A stretch of DNA of 60,000 nt. It comes from Polytrichum commune. Taxonomy: Eukaryota > Streptophyta > Polytrichopsida > Polytrichales > Polytrichaceae. The translations under genes and the position numbers were made by a program. The notes beneath the pieces were generated by a model that worked only from the letters and a program-made list of their open reading frames with translations, was not told the DNA's origin and ran no database searches. Shown here piece after piece: positions 20,301 through 31,489 of the stretch. How positions within the stretch are numbered: the first letter of the stretch is position 1; each line of letters begins with the position of its first letter. The stretch is from NCBI GenBank assembly GCA_950295325.1, contig OX485807.1:35124440-35184439 (forward strand), written 5' to 3'.

Positions 20301-23300
20301 TAAACTAACCTCACCCTCTTCCACGTCATCTACCCAAGGTGTTAACCCACCGCTAACCCACTCTTCCTCGGTGAGCACCTCACATGGCTCCAACAATGAG
20401 CCCTCTCCTAAACTAACACTAGGAAATTCACTCCCTAAGCCTACTTGGTGAAATGTAACCATTACATCAACCTCGGACTCGGGGTACTCCCTTAGCCATT
20501 GGGCATAATCCCCATTATCCCCATAATTGTAAAAATTAGGACCTAGACTTCCCGAGCCCGAATCTATAACAACCCTTTGACCTTCGGGATGGACGACTCC
20601 CACCAATGCCTTGCCAATCTCATTCTCGTTTAAGTCATCAATTTCCTTCTCCAATGGCAAATACATCTCCTTCTTCATCCATCCTTCTAATGAACCAATG
20701 GACACTATGACCCTATTACCCTCCGGACCATAAGTGATGGATGGTTTAGGTCCACCCCAATTGACCATAGCATTCGCCATCCGCAACCAAGGCCTACCTA
20801 GCAAAATGGGGAAGGTGTCCTTGTTGGAGTGCATTTTAATGACATGGAAGGTGACCAAGTACTCCTCACCTCCCGTAGTCATTCTACAATCCTTGATCAT
20901 CCCCAAAGGCGTAGTCGAACTTTGATTTGCCATATTTATGACCAAAGGTGAAGGCCCCGTGAGTCCAAGTCCCAATTTTTTCATAGTATCCTCCGGTAGT
21001 ATATTTAGACTACTCCCTCCGTCGACTAGCACATTAGGAACCACCTTATCTACTATAACAACTTCTATTTCTATAGCTTTCACGTCTCTTCCACCTTGTG
21101 ATTGGATCCTAGCGGCTATTTTAGCTTTCACCTTCCTCATCCTCTTGTGTACCGGCATTCCCTCCTTTAATGTTTTCCTTGCCGTGGGTGAAATTTCCAA
21201 TAGTTGGCCGAAAGTAATATCCGCCTTGAGTGTACTAAGGTCCGCCCACAAGTCGTACCCGGTAGATCTTTCCACCTTAGAATTACCCACTACGTCGAAT
21301 TCGTCTACGGGAACCCCCGGTCCTTCCCATTCACCCACATCGCTATTATCCAAGTCATGTACCGCATTAGTCCTCTCCCTATCTTGTAAAATTATATTTT
21401 CCCTCTCCACATCCTTAGTAGCTCTTCTAGCTACCCTATGCAACTCGGAGAGATTAATCTCTTCATCCGAAGAGTAATTTCCTTGCTCTCCTATTCCTAC
21501 CTCCAACGGGGCATCCCCTCTCCTAGCCCTAGTAGTTACCGCTAGTGCAGGTGCTTCTTCAACCACACCCTTACCCTTCACTAACTCATATGTAATAGCA
21601 TTGGTGTGAGGAGGCCATTGACTTTGCTCCTCTCCAATTCTCGTTGGGAGAGGAAGCATGTCATCACATGTGGCCTCCAACACTCCATCCATGAACCTAA
21701 CATCTTGGGAGTTAGATGGTCCCGGATCCGTTGGAGGCGCTTGTCTCCCGTTACTACCATTAGGTGGAACTCCTTGTCTATTTTGTATTGGAATGTAACC
21801 GGTTGTAGTTTGCAAGCCCGCCGGTGGATGAAAAGTTTGCCTAGCATTACTATGGTCATAGTATAAGTTAGGTGGCCTAAGTTCATTGGCCGGTACTCCT
21901 TGTGGCCTAGCACCTCGCATATTATCCCTTGCTTGTTGTTGTGGATTAGCCACCGGGTAAGGGACATTAATTATTTTGTCCGGTTGGCGACACGTATCCG
22001 AGGGATGACTTCCTCCACAATTGCTACAATTAAACTCTTGACCTTCGGACCAACATTGTCCTTGAGCGTGCCACCTTCCACAAAAGGGATGAAATTCCTT
22101 CTTCTCTAAATTTTGGCCACCTTGCCCTCTAGGTTGTGGTCCTCTATTGCTTCCATTTCCATAGTGAGGTGGCGCTTGACCTCGTTGATTTTGTTGAGGT
22201 GGGTTACCGTTTCCTCTTTGGTCACGGTTTTGTCCACTTCTACAAAATTGACGCGTGTGGCCCGGTTGGCCACATTGGACACACCATAATCCGGAAGAAT
22301 GCCTACCCGACTCAACCGGGGGTGGAGGCCCCGGTTGTTGACTCCGGATCATTAATGACATTTGATCCGTGAGGCTTTGCATTTGTTTTATCATAGCCTC
22401 TTGGAATCCTAGTTGGCTAGCACCTAGTCTTCTCTCAACCTCCTCCAAGTGTGGATCCGTTCTAGGGGCCGGTAGTGCCAAAAGAGGTGCCGGTTCCCTA
22501 ACCGCTAAAGGTCGGGGACCGGTGTCCACAATGGCATATGGAATTTGGTTCTCATACTTAGCGGGTTCTACCGCTACCACCCTAGGGCGTATGGGGATGA
22601 ATTGTGGGATCAATTCATCCTCCCTTCTCCATAGCCTTTCGTGATCTTTATCCAAGTTTTCAATATCTCTAGCCGCACGCTTGGCATCCGCCAAGGTCAA
22701 GGGATTCCTTTCTAGAACACCCCTAATAGTTCCGGACTTAAAAAACCCTTGAATGAAAAATTGCTTTAGCGTGTCGTCGTTGAGCATGGTACCCACAAAT
22801 CTAGTGCACACTAAATCAAACCTCCTAATGTAAGCCGAAATTTCTTCCTCCCTTCCTTGCTTCAATGACGACAATGCCCTTAATGCGGTACTTTGACCCA
22901 CTTCCGGCCTAAATTCGTTAAGAAACTCCCTTTGTAATTGTTCCCATCCCCTAAAATGTCCCTCGGCATGATCCCGATACCATTCATAGGCTTCCCCCTC
23001 TAGAGTGGTAGGAAACCACACTAACCAATAACCCGGGTCGGTTATGAGGAAGCTAGCCAACCGTTCGATATACCGTTCAATGTGCCGAGAGGGGTCCTCA
23101 TCCTTGGTCCCATAAAATTTAGGGAGATGAGATGGCATATCCATCGCCGCTAAATTTTGTGGAACCACAATTGGTAGGCCTCTTGGCCTAACCAATGGGT
23201 CTATTGGAGGTATAGGAGGTATGGGCGGAATTGGGGGTATGGGTGGTGGATCCATCCCCCGTTCCTCGGCCATGGTGACCGGTGAACTATTCAACAATCC

Positions 23301-23576
23301 CCTATCAACTTCTACCGGGAATTCTTCTCTAAGTGTGTAATTTTCCGAAGAAGTTTCACCACTCAATTTGGAGGGAGTGATCTCCTCTTCAAGTTGAGCT
23401 CCAAGTTCTAAGGTGTCTAGAATTGACCTAGTCCTAGGTTCGACGTTCAAACAACTCTCTATTCTAACATTATCTTGTTCTAATCTATCACTGATTTTAG
23501 AGGACCGCCTCTTTCGAGTAGATTTCTCTAGTCCTACTATCAAACTTGGTTTTTGTGAGCGAGTCCTACCTTGCAT
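17337..23576 (-). CDS. Ty3/gypsy gag-pol polyprotein
   Basis: An uninterrupted 2079-aa polyprotein. Gag capsid starts near residue 147 (SHLPKFYGTKDEDPSRH, then EWYRDH). A zinc knuckle CVQCGQPGHTRQFC sits near 430. The aspartic protease active site is VLVDGGSSLNIL near 852. Reverse transcriptase includes DYRKLN, GYNQI and FVDD (near 1374) in place of the usual YVDD. RNase H begins near 1515 (VYCDAS). The integrase has the HHCC finger (HDSACGGH ... CDACQR, about 1725-1760) and the catalytic triad GIDYVG near 1800, SDRGTHF near 1860 and NGQTERVNG near 1900. The tail is a GPY-like module (WLGPYLVYEV) without a chromodomain. Gag and pol share one frame. The protein makes and integrates new copies of the surrounding element. 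Confidence 0.95.
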   Translation of the reverse strand: MQGRTRSQKPSLIVGLEKSTRKRRSSKISDRLEQDNVRIESCLNVEPRTRSILDTLELGAQLEEEITPSKLSGETSSENYTLREEFPVEVDRGLLNSSPVTMAEERGMDPPPIPPIPPIPPIPPIDPLVRPRGLPIVVPQNLAAMDMPSHLPKFYGTKDEDPSRHIERYIERLASFLITDPGYWLVWFPTTLEGEAYEWYRDHAEGHFRGWEQLQREFLNEFRPEVGQSTALRALSSLKQGREEEISAYIRRFDLVCTRFVGTMLNDDTLKQFFIQGFFKSGTIRGVLERNPLTLADAKRAARDIENLDKDHERLWRREDELIPQFIPIRPRVVAVEPAKYENQIPYAIVDTGPRPLAVREPAPLLALPAPRTDPHLEEVERRLGASQLGFQEAMIKQMQSLTDQMSLMIRSQQPGPPPPVESGRHSSGLWCVQCGQPGHTRQFCRSGQNRDQRGNGNPPQQNQRGQAPPHYGNGSNRGPQPRGQGGQNLEKKEFHPFCGRWHAQGQCWSEGQEFNCSNCGGSHPSDTCRQPDKIINVPYPVANPQQQARDNMRGARPQGVPANELRPPNLYYDHSNARQTFHPPAGLQTTTGYIPIQNRQGVPPNGSNGRQAPPTDPGPSNSQDVRFMDGVLEATCDDMLPLPTRIGEEQSQWPPHTNAITYELVKGKGVVEEAPALAVTTRARRGDAPLEVGIGEQGNYSSDEEINLSELHRVARRATKDVERENIILQDRERTNAVHDLDNSDVGEWEGPGVPVDEFDVVGNSKVERSTGYDLWADLSTLKADITFGQLLEISPTARKTLKEGMPVHKRMRKVKAKIAARIQSQGGRDVKAIEIEVVIVDKVVPNVLVDGGSSLNILPEDTMKKLGLGLTGPSPLVINMANQSSTTPLGMIKDCRMTTGGEEYLVTFHVIKMHSNKDTFPILLGRPWLRMANAMVNWGGPKPSITYGPEGNRVIVSIGSLEGWMKKEMYLPLEKEIDDLNENEIGKALVGVVHPEGQRVVIDSGSGSLGPNFYNYGDNGDYAQWLREYPESEVDVMVTFHQVGLGSEFPSVSLGEGSLLEPCEVLTEEEWVSGGLTPWVDDVEEGEVSLIHVDGTQEEDVIIESSKLEEPLHFKTTSTGIVVGQDVKDYPNVPSDWYRNKEEQAHVSEADWRYVDVKLKNGKTRQMKMGSKLGEKEVREYSNLVDEFSDTFAWSYDELKGIPREMVEHRIPLIPGARPIRQKERRMNPQLQLLVKAELERLLKAGFIKPVEITDWVSPMVLVKKKNGKLRVCVDYRKLNSCTQKDHFPLPFITLLLEEVGGHSRYTFMDGYAGYNQISIALQDIHKTAFTTPWGTFVWVVMPFGLCNAPATFQRLVMYIFTDLLFKSMTVFVDDFSTQSNVDDHLHCVREALVRCRKMRLALNPDKTFLGVNKGVLLGYVVSEKGREPDPDKIAAISDLATPTNSKGISKLLGHVGWYRELIPNFSKIAVPITHLLKKDVKFEWTDACQKAFEELRDRLSTYPVLIPPNWGKPFHVYCDASNVAIGSALCQATGEKEKDQPIAYASKQLTPAERNYSTTERECLAMVFSVKKFRHYLMCNPVVFFVDHMAIKYLINKAELSGRLARWVLLLEEFDYTVEYKPGRMHLQADHLSRLSEEIGKNPVNDMLVDDSLFVVTSTPEWYAGIVEFLTTHKLPKEWTKEERRKVRVNSRQFVVVGHRLFRRGSDGILRRCVSKTEVEAILIACHDSACGGHFSGQLTGQKILRAGYFWPTLFKDAHDYVRKCDACQRYARNDLRMEMPLHVSLPLIPFEKWGIDYVGEVHPQSSKGMKYIVVATEYLTKWAEAKAVKTDTAEHAATFMYENIISRFGVPKILVSDRGTHFLNDLIREMTEKFKIDHRKTTPYHPQTNGQTERVNGILVSILRKTVIDSKRDWDTKLTAALWAYRTTYKVTTRATPFSLVYGLEATLPIEYEVESLRVAVSTRLTESQSLRNRLTDLEALDEGRRMAAQHIEAIQRRRKIIFDKRHKRRALTPGMMVMIQDARKLEFPAKFNAVWLGPYLVYEVFPNNSIQLETLNGELFPTRTSGSRCKEYRA

Positions 23577-24463
23577 TCCATAAGAATCGATCGACCCTCA
23601 CTTGACCACACATAATCCTAGCAATTCCCCTCTTAATATTTTCACTTGTCTTGGTGTGGTTATAATTTTTTTAGGAGGTGAGGAAAAGAACCTGCAAGCC
23701 CACTTAGGTGAAAGAATCCCAATAGGGGATAGGCATGTTCATGTTAATTTTTTGGTTAAGTCGGAGCATCACCTCCGCACCTTCCCGCAAATTAACACTC
23801 ACCACAATACCGATTGTGAGGGGGTGACCTTCCGAGTAGATTATGTTAAAAGTCGAGGCTTCACCCTTCAACTTCTCACACCATCCACAATTCGGGAATT
23901 ACCCTCTACAACGGATAACAACAATCACGAGTACAAAAGGCATTCCTTAATTAGTTAATGAGTTCACTTTGAAGAAATAAACATACCTTGAGCAATCGCA
24001 TCCCCCTGTGAGTTAGCACTCCCCTCAATCGTGACTCAATGTAACAACACCATAAACTTTGTGAAATATTAATTTAATCTAGAGCATGAAATGACAACTC
24101 CCAAAACTTTGAGACTCACCCCGAGGTGAGTGTCAAAGTTCAATGTCCTAAGGTGAATTTACCCTCTAATGTTTTAATGAGCTACTCGGTTATAGGTTCC
24201 TTTTAAGTTCTTAGCAAATCCCCAAAAAGGTTGAGGACGCACCTTCGCCGCGCTCCTTCCTCAAAAATGAATTTGCGTAATTGACAATGCAATTCATTCC
24301 AAGGAATAGTTGAAATACAATGAATTCAAATGTAACCCAAAGAGAGAATACTTACCGAGTTTCGGGTGCTCCTTCCCTTCTCTCAAGTTTGTGTCTCCAA
24401 TTTTTCCTAGTTGCCTCCAAGTCTCCTAGTCGCCTCCAAGTCTTGTAACTACCTTCCGCTTCG
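23577..24463 (-). other. 5' leader of the Ty3/gypsy element
   Basis: About 890 bp between the primer binding site and the gag start. No conserved coding frame. It probably carries packaging/leader functions. A purine run AGGAGGTGAGGAAAAGAA lies at about 23673-23690 on the plus strand, the wrong strand for a PPT of this element. Confidence 0.5.
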
Positions 24464-24481
24464 CTCCCGGCCGACGCACCA
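24464..24481 (-). other. Primer binding site, probably tRNA-Gly
   Basis: On the minus strand, four bases after the 5' LTR, the sequence TGGTGCGTCGGCCGGGAG could pair with a tRNA ending CCCGGC..GACGCACCA. A plant tRNA-Gly acceptor end fits best from general knowledge. The tRNA assignment needs an alignment. Confidence 0.55.
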
Positions 24482-24485
24482 ATTA

Positions 24486-26695
24486 TGTGAGGCCAAACCC
24501 CCCACCCTTAAGCGTCCGTAGTCCGAGTAGTGGGTTTGGGCTCACATTCCTCCGCGGTATTGGATTTGGACTTGGATGAGTCCATAGTGCAAGGTTCACC
24601 CTTCAAGTGGTCTTGGATTTAACTGGAATTTCACTTTTAACAACTCAATGTACGATTTCAATACGTATGTGGAGAATGCACAAGTTAACTATGTTATTTT
24701 AACCTCCTTATGCTCGGGTGCTATTTTGTCTTTGTTTGCTTCTAACGTCCATCCGGCCGCTTTAGCTACACAAGCCCTTAAGGATATCCCTCTCCTAAAT
24801 GGAGTCCGTGCCGTTGACTCTATACTACCACTTGAACTATCACTTGTGTATTCCGTATCGCTACTATAAGAGGTCTCACTTGGTGTCTCCATACCGTACA
24901 TAAGCCTTTAAGTATTAAGAAATACTTATGTGACTTATGTCAATCTCTCCCTCGCACCTTTGGTCTTTGCTTCCTTTGTCTTGCCATCGCGAGAGTGCTC
25001 CACATTCTCCATTAATTTGTGCACGTGGTTTATTTTTAAAGAGAGGATGCAAGTGTTAAAAAAACACTATTCTCTATAGTCAATCTCAAATACATTTACT
25101 TGTGAAAGCCACACATAACACTAACTAGCATAATGTAACTAACTACTTGTCTATGAGCTAATTAGGTAGGCTATCTACTAAGCTCCTTCATGAACCCATC
25201 TCTTTACTTTCTAATTACATAAACCTAGCTCCTTCATAAACCCAGCTCCTTCATAAACCCAGCTTCTTAGCTTCTAACTAAACAAACCCAGCTCCTTCAT
25301 GAACCCAGCTCCTTAGCTTCTAACTAAACAAACCCAGGTCCTTCATAAACCCAGGTCCTTCATGAACCCAGCTCCTTAGCTTCTAACTAAACAAACCCAG
25401 GTCCTTCATAAACCCAGCTCTTTACTTTCTAACTAAACAAACCCAGCTCCTTCATAAACCCAGCTCCTTCATGAACCCACAACTTTGTAGTTGTAATCCC
25501 CAACTACCTCACTAATTATTCAAGCCCTTAACTAATCTTCCTACCTAATTTCCCTAATTCTACTAACAACCCCTTTCTAATCACACAATTCTTCTCTAAT
25601 CTTAAAATCCTAAAATCCTAGAGAGGAGAGGGGGAGAGAGAATTTCCTAACTTCACTAAGACTAACTAATCCACACAAGTATATTTTTGCACTCATCACA
25701 ACATCAAGTGCTCAACTCTTAAACATGGAACTTGCAACCACGTGTATTCAAAACATGAACTTTAAGTACCACAAATTGGAATCATGAATTAACTTTAAAA
25801 TCCTTCACGTCAACACTAATTCTACCAAGAGGTCAAGCCCTCTTCAAGGCTAACAGGCCTTGGCTCTCAAACTAAAAACTAAGCACACACATGTGCTCCA
25901 ATATGGCTTCCCACACCCACACTTATAACTCGTGGGGTGCCTTGGAGCACAAAGGAAAGAGAGGATGAGTGAGGGAAGAATGAGGGATTATATAGTAAGC
26001 TTGAGGGGGTGAGCACCCTCAAGGCTCACGATAAGCCCTTGAGATTTCCTCCTACTTAGTAGGCGCCAATCCTATCTTCTAAGCCTTCCTCCTTCAAATG
26101 ATCAACAAGGATCCTAATTCGAACATTTAACTAGCCTTGGCTTTCTACCTACCACACTTTACCAAACTTGGGATGCTTCAACCCAAACTTAGCCTCCTTC
26201 GCTTTCCGCCGCCATAATTTTCTCCCCTTACTTTCCCAAATCGTCGCTCACCACTTAATTCAAACCACGATGCTTAACTCGTGATTTGATTGGTGCTTTG
26301 AGAATTTGCTTATCCTCCACCTTGCATTCTTCCTTGGGCCTTCCCCATTAAGTGGCCATGATGAGGTGGTCCACTTGTGCGCTCCATGTGATCCTCCATT
26401 CATCCCAATTCGAATGCACTTGCCTCTTGAGTCACTTTGGTTGTCTCCATCCATTTGTACTAGCCTACTCACTAACTACTCAATCCAAGTTCTCCTTACC
26501 TATCCTCATTCACTCAAATCCTTCCGAAGGTAAAAACACAATAACAACTCACATCCTAGCCTCTTACAACATGGTACTTCTAAGACTAACATTTCACTCT
26601 TTTTATATTTTTGTGAAGTAACATGCTACTTCAAAGTGCATCAACTAACGTTTCAAGGGTCTAAGACTAAATGTGGGCACCCTTTTGGGCTCACA
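24486..26695 (-). repeat. 5' LTR of the Ty3/gypsy element
   Basis: 2210 bp, the promoter-bearing copy given the minus-strand gag-pol. It has the same internal 18-bp tandem block (about 25191-25486) as the other LTR. Equal length and no difference seen by eye imply little time since insertion. Confidence 0.95.
25987..25995 (-). promoter_or_regulatory. Probable LTR TATA box
   Basis: The minus strand reads CTATATAAT. It lies mid-LTR, upstream of gag-pol in the element's orientation. The same words occur in the left LTR (16561-16569) and in the diverged fragment near 690-700, so the site is conserved within the family. Transcription start is inferred, not shown. Confidence 0.4.
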
Positions 26696-26700
26696 GGCAT
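26696..26700. repeat. Target-site duplication GGCAT, right copy
   Basis: Exact 5-bp match to 15055-15059. It fixes the element's right boundary at 26695. Confidence 0.95.
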
Positions 26701-29335
26701 GTATTGATAGACGTTTTTAGGTTCTCCTACAATTTGAAGTTTGTTGTTATTTGAAGGTATTTGAGAGGGGCCAACTATTAAATCTTGCATGCTCTTCTTA
26801 GATGATGCAACTAAATAGACTTTTAAAAGGCTAATTATTTCAAATTAATATGAAATCAATAAATGTTGAAGTATCAATGAAATAGTTGTTCAAAAAGCCT
26901 ACGTATAGAATTTACACCTAATTATATATATTGATTATGTAATGTTACAAGAATGTCAATCAAAAGGATGGATTGCACATAAACAATATTGAAAATTTTC
27001 ATGTAGTGTTTTGCAAGTATGATTTCCAAACATGTCTAACCAATGAAAACTTGTTACTTGTGAGCCAAATTTTTGGTCATTTAATTTAGCTATAGGTTGA
27101 TGGTGGAGAAGTGGATGGAATCCATCCACTAGAATGACAATAGTTGAACAATAGGCTAAGTAGGAGGTTACAACCATAGTCACGGCCTTAGGAGGCCCTA
27201 GTAGGTAGTTATGGAAACTATCGTCTTCCTCGCCTCTGTAAGAGGGCTGGCAAAGAGGGACAGAGCATACAATCTTTGATCATAGTTGAGCGTAGAGAAA
27301 TAACTATTGGCTAGTCTCCCTCAGCACCGCATTCAGGCGAGGTCTATAGTTGAACTATTTTCCTTTTTCAGTAAACACCGCAGTGATTGCGGGTTACCCT
27401 ATTTGTGAAAGTGTATTATTATCTGGATATGAGAGTTACCGAGGAACTGCAGTTTAGTGGAACCATTTTCAAATTTGAATGAGCAATATGGATTTTGATT
27501 AAGATGAGGTCGCATTCAATGGATTGAGAGATGATGAGTGAGGTCGTAATTTGTGATTGAGTAAGAAGTTGGATTCGAATGAGTATGAACGTGAGGCAGA
27601 GTAAATCGGAAGAATGAGAGAAAACTATTGTCGATTGTTGAGATTGTAGTTGGCTGAGTCAAAAGGCGAGAATGGGATTGAGTGATGGAAAATTATAGTG
27701 AGCAATGAGAGGATGAAAAGATAATCAAATGAGTAAGAAGTTGAGCGAGTGTGAGTTCGAGCAATTCGATGACACTGAAATTAAGACAACTATTGTCCGC
27801 GAGAGTGGAAATTGAATGAAGAGTAAAATTGAGTTGAGAGAAACCTCTGACACTATGAGCGTATGTGAAATCTGTGGCCGAAGAAGGTGAAACCTAAATG
27901 AGGGACGCGAGAAGATCATTATCCAAGAGAGAAGCGAGTGCAACTATGGGTTGGTGTCGTTGAAGAGCAGAGCCCTGAGCGATTGAGAGTGAAGGAAAGT
28001 CGAACTATTGTCTGAGGAAACAAGAAACCTTGTGGAGTGACCCTTGGGTTACTTGCGAGAGAGAGGAAGTCGGGCCAGCCGAGTGTGAGTCGGACTGTAG
28101 TGAAACTATGGACTATAGTTAAGTTTTACTATAGGTTGAGAGGAAGTCGGAAGGCCATGTGTTAGGTTGAGGGTTAAACTATGGACCATTGTTAGCCTGA
28201 GAGAGGCATTGAGAGGAAAGGTGTAAGGCCAAAGGCCAGCCCATAAGAAAAAATGATTATTGTTAACATGAAGTGAGACAAAGAGGAGTGATGTGATGAT
28301 AGTGTAGCCAAAAAGAGATCATAGTTGAACCTGAGATTTAGGCTGATAGAATTATCATTTGAGGGGTGAGTTTAAGGAGAGATTCTCAATCAATTGAACT
28401 GATGAGAAATCACTTCTGATCGGTTGATTGGAGAAAGAAAGTAAGGATTGCAAGAGAGATCAAGTGTGAGTTAAGTAAGATTAACTTTGGTTTATTAAGA
28501 GGACCTAGGCATAAGTTAATTGGATCTTTATTAAGTTTTGATGGTTAAGTAGTCAAGAGATAAGATCTTTGAGTAGGAAATGTGAATTAACCCAATCAAC
28601 TATGGTCTTGTGTGTTACCCTGGTTGTTGTTGTTGCAGGTTGTGCAAGGCGACCAAGATTATAGCTTGACTGATAATGGTTGATTGCACAAGTTGTGAGT
28701 AGAGATTAAATCCGAAGATAAGGAATAAACATTTGTTTTGCATTGGAATTAACATTGACCAAATAATGAAGGAGTTGTTTTGAATTGAAGATGCATTGGC
28801 CAATGATTACCAAAAGACAATTGTGTTACTCAAAGACTATTATGGGGATATTAACTAAAATGAGACAAATGGTCCGCTCATTTTAATGTGGGGAACGTGA
28901 TGGGAACGCAATGATTGATTTTTTTGTATGAGAGAATACCCGTAGAGGTTTTAGGGACCACAAACCAAGTGTTCCAATGAAACCGGGCAAACAATCAATT
29001 GTAATATGGAGGATCCCATCAAGGAAGACAAAAGGATTGTGCCTACACTCCATGGGTGAACACCCTTGGACTATTAAACATTGGAGGACATTGGACGACT
29101 CCCACATATTAAACATGTTGGCTAATATGACAATGCACATGAAAATTCACAAAAAAAGATGCCTTTAAAAGTGGTAGTTTGAACATCCGTGGGACAAATG
29201 TCAATGTCTACGGCTCTCTAATTAATGCTCACAAAATTAAAATTGAGCTCCAAACATGCTAGATGGTGTCAACCATCTAGCCCACCCATGAGAGTCCACC
29301 CGTAGATACCGAGGAATGAGCAAGGCAACTTTAAT
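26701..29335. other. Gene-free stretch with a recurring AACTATTGTC-like word
   Basis: No gene is recognised. Between about 27200 and 28600 variants of AACTATTGTC / AACTATGGAC recur roughly a dozen times among GAGAGGAAGTCGG-like words, suggesting a badly decayed repeat. Near 29254-29275 there is an inverted repeat (CTAGATGGT, 4-nt loop, ACCATCTAG). Confidence 0.45.
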
Positions 29336-31445
29336 CTAGAGGTCTTCTGTTGGTACCCCATCCTCGAAAGTATCTCCATCAGTCATTTTCTCACCTCTAG
29401 TGCATCGATCTAAATTATCCTTTGCGAAAAGAATTTGCCGAGCTGGGATGAGAACATTGTCATCGGACGCATTCCTTTGTCTTGCCCGTGATGCCACAAC
29501 ACAATCTAGGGATTGATGTTGTGGTGCATAGTCCTTGAGCCTCGTCCATCGAAAAGATTTTGCCGTGTCCCATTCCTCATAACGTTCGTCTAAGGTCTTC
29601 TTGTTCCTTTGGCCAAGGACCGGTACATAATAGACAATCTCAATGGAACGAGGATTAGGACCGATATGTGCCAAATTCGGCTCAGAAATCACTCGCCCCA
29701 TCCACACTGGATTAGGACAATCCTCACTAGGACGTAGTAACACATAATGGCCAACCCTGATATGTGCGCCGGGACGGAAGGTCTCAACAGGTCGAGAACT
29801 AGCTGGCCCCACGTAATCATAATCAGTGATGTTTTCCTCAAGTAGATGCACATTATCCACATGGAGGGTTGGTGCAATGGAGAACCGTGTAGCTGGCCAG
29901 AATGGCTCGCTAAGTTCAGATGGAGTTGGGAGTAAAGGTTGATCCATAGCCGCAAGCACATTCTCCCAATATAAAATTGTTGGTGCAATGGACTCCATAT
30001 ATTGACCCGAACTATCTTGATCTGCCGTATCCTTCCAATACTTGATAAAACCTTGCACCCCAAGCTTTATGTTCATGGAATCTTTCATCTCCCTTTTTGG
30101 AACGGGACGGGGGCACCCTACAAAAACAAACATACAATGAGCTCGGAGCAATACCACGGACTAACTGCCCACGGGTGATCACCCGTGGGCCACATACTTC
30201 ACACCATGTATTTTCTAGTGCACTTCCAAAGCAATACAAACAAGGGACCCACTAACCTGTCGGGACCATGGTCTTCTTTGTGATAGGGTCCACCTTCCAA
30301 AGAACAATTCCTCCATCAGGCACCCAACTTGGATCTGTACAATACACTTTGTACTGCATCAATGGCACTCCTTGAGGATCTACATAAAAATGGAATTGGT
30401 GCGCCTTGGAATGCCCAATAAGTCGATCTTGACCATACTCATTGTAGTATCCCTTCACCCATTCCTTGAAATCTGCAACCTCATGGATTAACGACGGAAC
30501 AATAGTGGGTTCCCCAGCAGCCATGAACGATGCCATGAGGTCTGGGAGTGTATGGCAATCCTCAATCTTCGGCCTTTGTCCAAACCTCCCAAACATTGCA
30601 TCCACATCCTCATGCGTATGTCCAACAATAAGGAAAGACACCCTGACTTCCCGAAAAATTCCTTTTGCAGTCAGAGCTGACCAAAACAACATGTTGTATT
30701 TTGATTTGTTGTCCTTCGCACAATTGTCCATTTGAACAAGGAGGAGGGGTGGCAAACCTCTAGGAGGAATACTTGCGGGCGGTGGCAAGGGAAGTACTCC
30801 TGAACACTTCTCTACACCAACCACCAATGCGTCGTGTAAAAGATCACCTATGGACGAAATCGGAATGTGTCTACTAGAGCAAACAGGTTGTACCTCAAGT
30901 TGACAAAGCAACTTCATTATCGAGGTGATAGTGAAGTTGGCATCGGATGGGTACATATCAAGGACATAATGCACATAATTCACATCTGAGTGACCATGTG
31001 CAATCATCCCCGCAATGGATATGGGGAATCGCTCGTATTTGTTAACACGTTTGTTTTTGTGCGCGAAGACGGGAAGAGCCGTTTTCCCATAATCCATTTT
31101 GTCATGGATTATACAAAGCACCTCATTGGGAGCATACTTTGACAAAATCCTATCTTTATAGTAACTGTTTCTATGAGCCTCCTGCAATGTTAGATGACGA
31201 AGGCTAGCATTCGAGATGGCCAAGTGACCAGCTGTGTTCTTTGTGTGTATTCGCAACAAATCCTTGAATGATGCACAAGTTCCACAACGCGAGAAGTTGT
31301 CGCCGGGGCTCTTTATAACATACTGCTTGAAATGTTGTCGATGTAGGCGGCTGAAGGTGGACATAACACTATATTCGTTAAATTGAGACTCTTTGGGCAT
31401 TTTGAGACATTCACATAAATAAGAACAAGGATAAATGGAACACAT
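29336..31445 (-). CDS. DUF7869-like, transposase-like protein (two exons)
   Basis: Exons 31445-30257 and 30117-29336 join in frame across a GT/AG intron (30118-30256). Exon 1 has a CGTCASF motif, DKMDYGKT, LVQMDNCAKDNKSKY and FLIVGHTHEDVDAMFG. The last two are hallmarks of the DUF7869 family, found in many transposon-like genes of plants and animals and probably RNase H-fold. Exon 2 encodes a ~260-aa tail with a GHYVLLRP...VWMGRV segment that could be a small barrel domain. The first Met at 31445 may be internal: MPKESQFN lies just downstream and an upstream exon is possible. It is the most downstream gene of a minus-strand cluster with the FCP1-like and methyltransferase-like genes, and may be the transposase of that outer element. 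Function is inferred. Confidence 0.65.
30167..30190. repeat. Perfect 24-bp palindrome in the DUF7869-gene intron
   Basis: Half-site GCCCACGGGTGA followed by its exact reverse complement, with GATC at the centre. It lies within the 139-bp intron of the DUF7869-like gene. The arms match the CCCACGGGTG family found four times inside the 36.6-53.7 kb element. Confidence 0.9.
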
Positions 31446-31489
31446 ATTGGAGAAAGTTGTAAGATGCGAACACTTTGTGTCGGGTATTT

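Larger units (their letters stand above)
15060..26695 (-). mobile_element. Complete young Ty3/gypsy LTR retrotransposon (11.6 kb)
   Basis: Two 2210-bp LTRs (15060-17269 and 24486-26695) start TGTGAGGCC and end GGGCTCACA on the plus strand, and I saw no difference between them. The 5-bp direct repeat GGCAT lies outside both ends (15055-15059, 26696-26700). The gag-pol ORF is on the minus strand, so the right LTR is the 5' LTR. No chromodomain follows the integrase, and the protease active site is DGGSS, so it is a non-chromovirus, Tat-like in that motif. Matching LTRs, the exact duplication and the open gag-pol point to a recent, possibly still active insertion. Confidence 0.95.
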
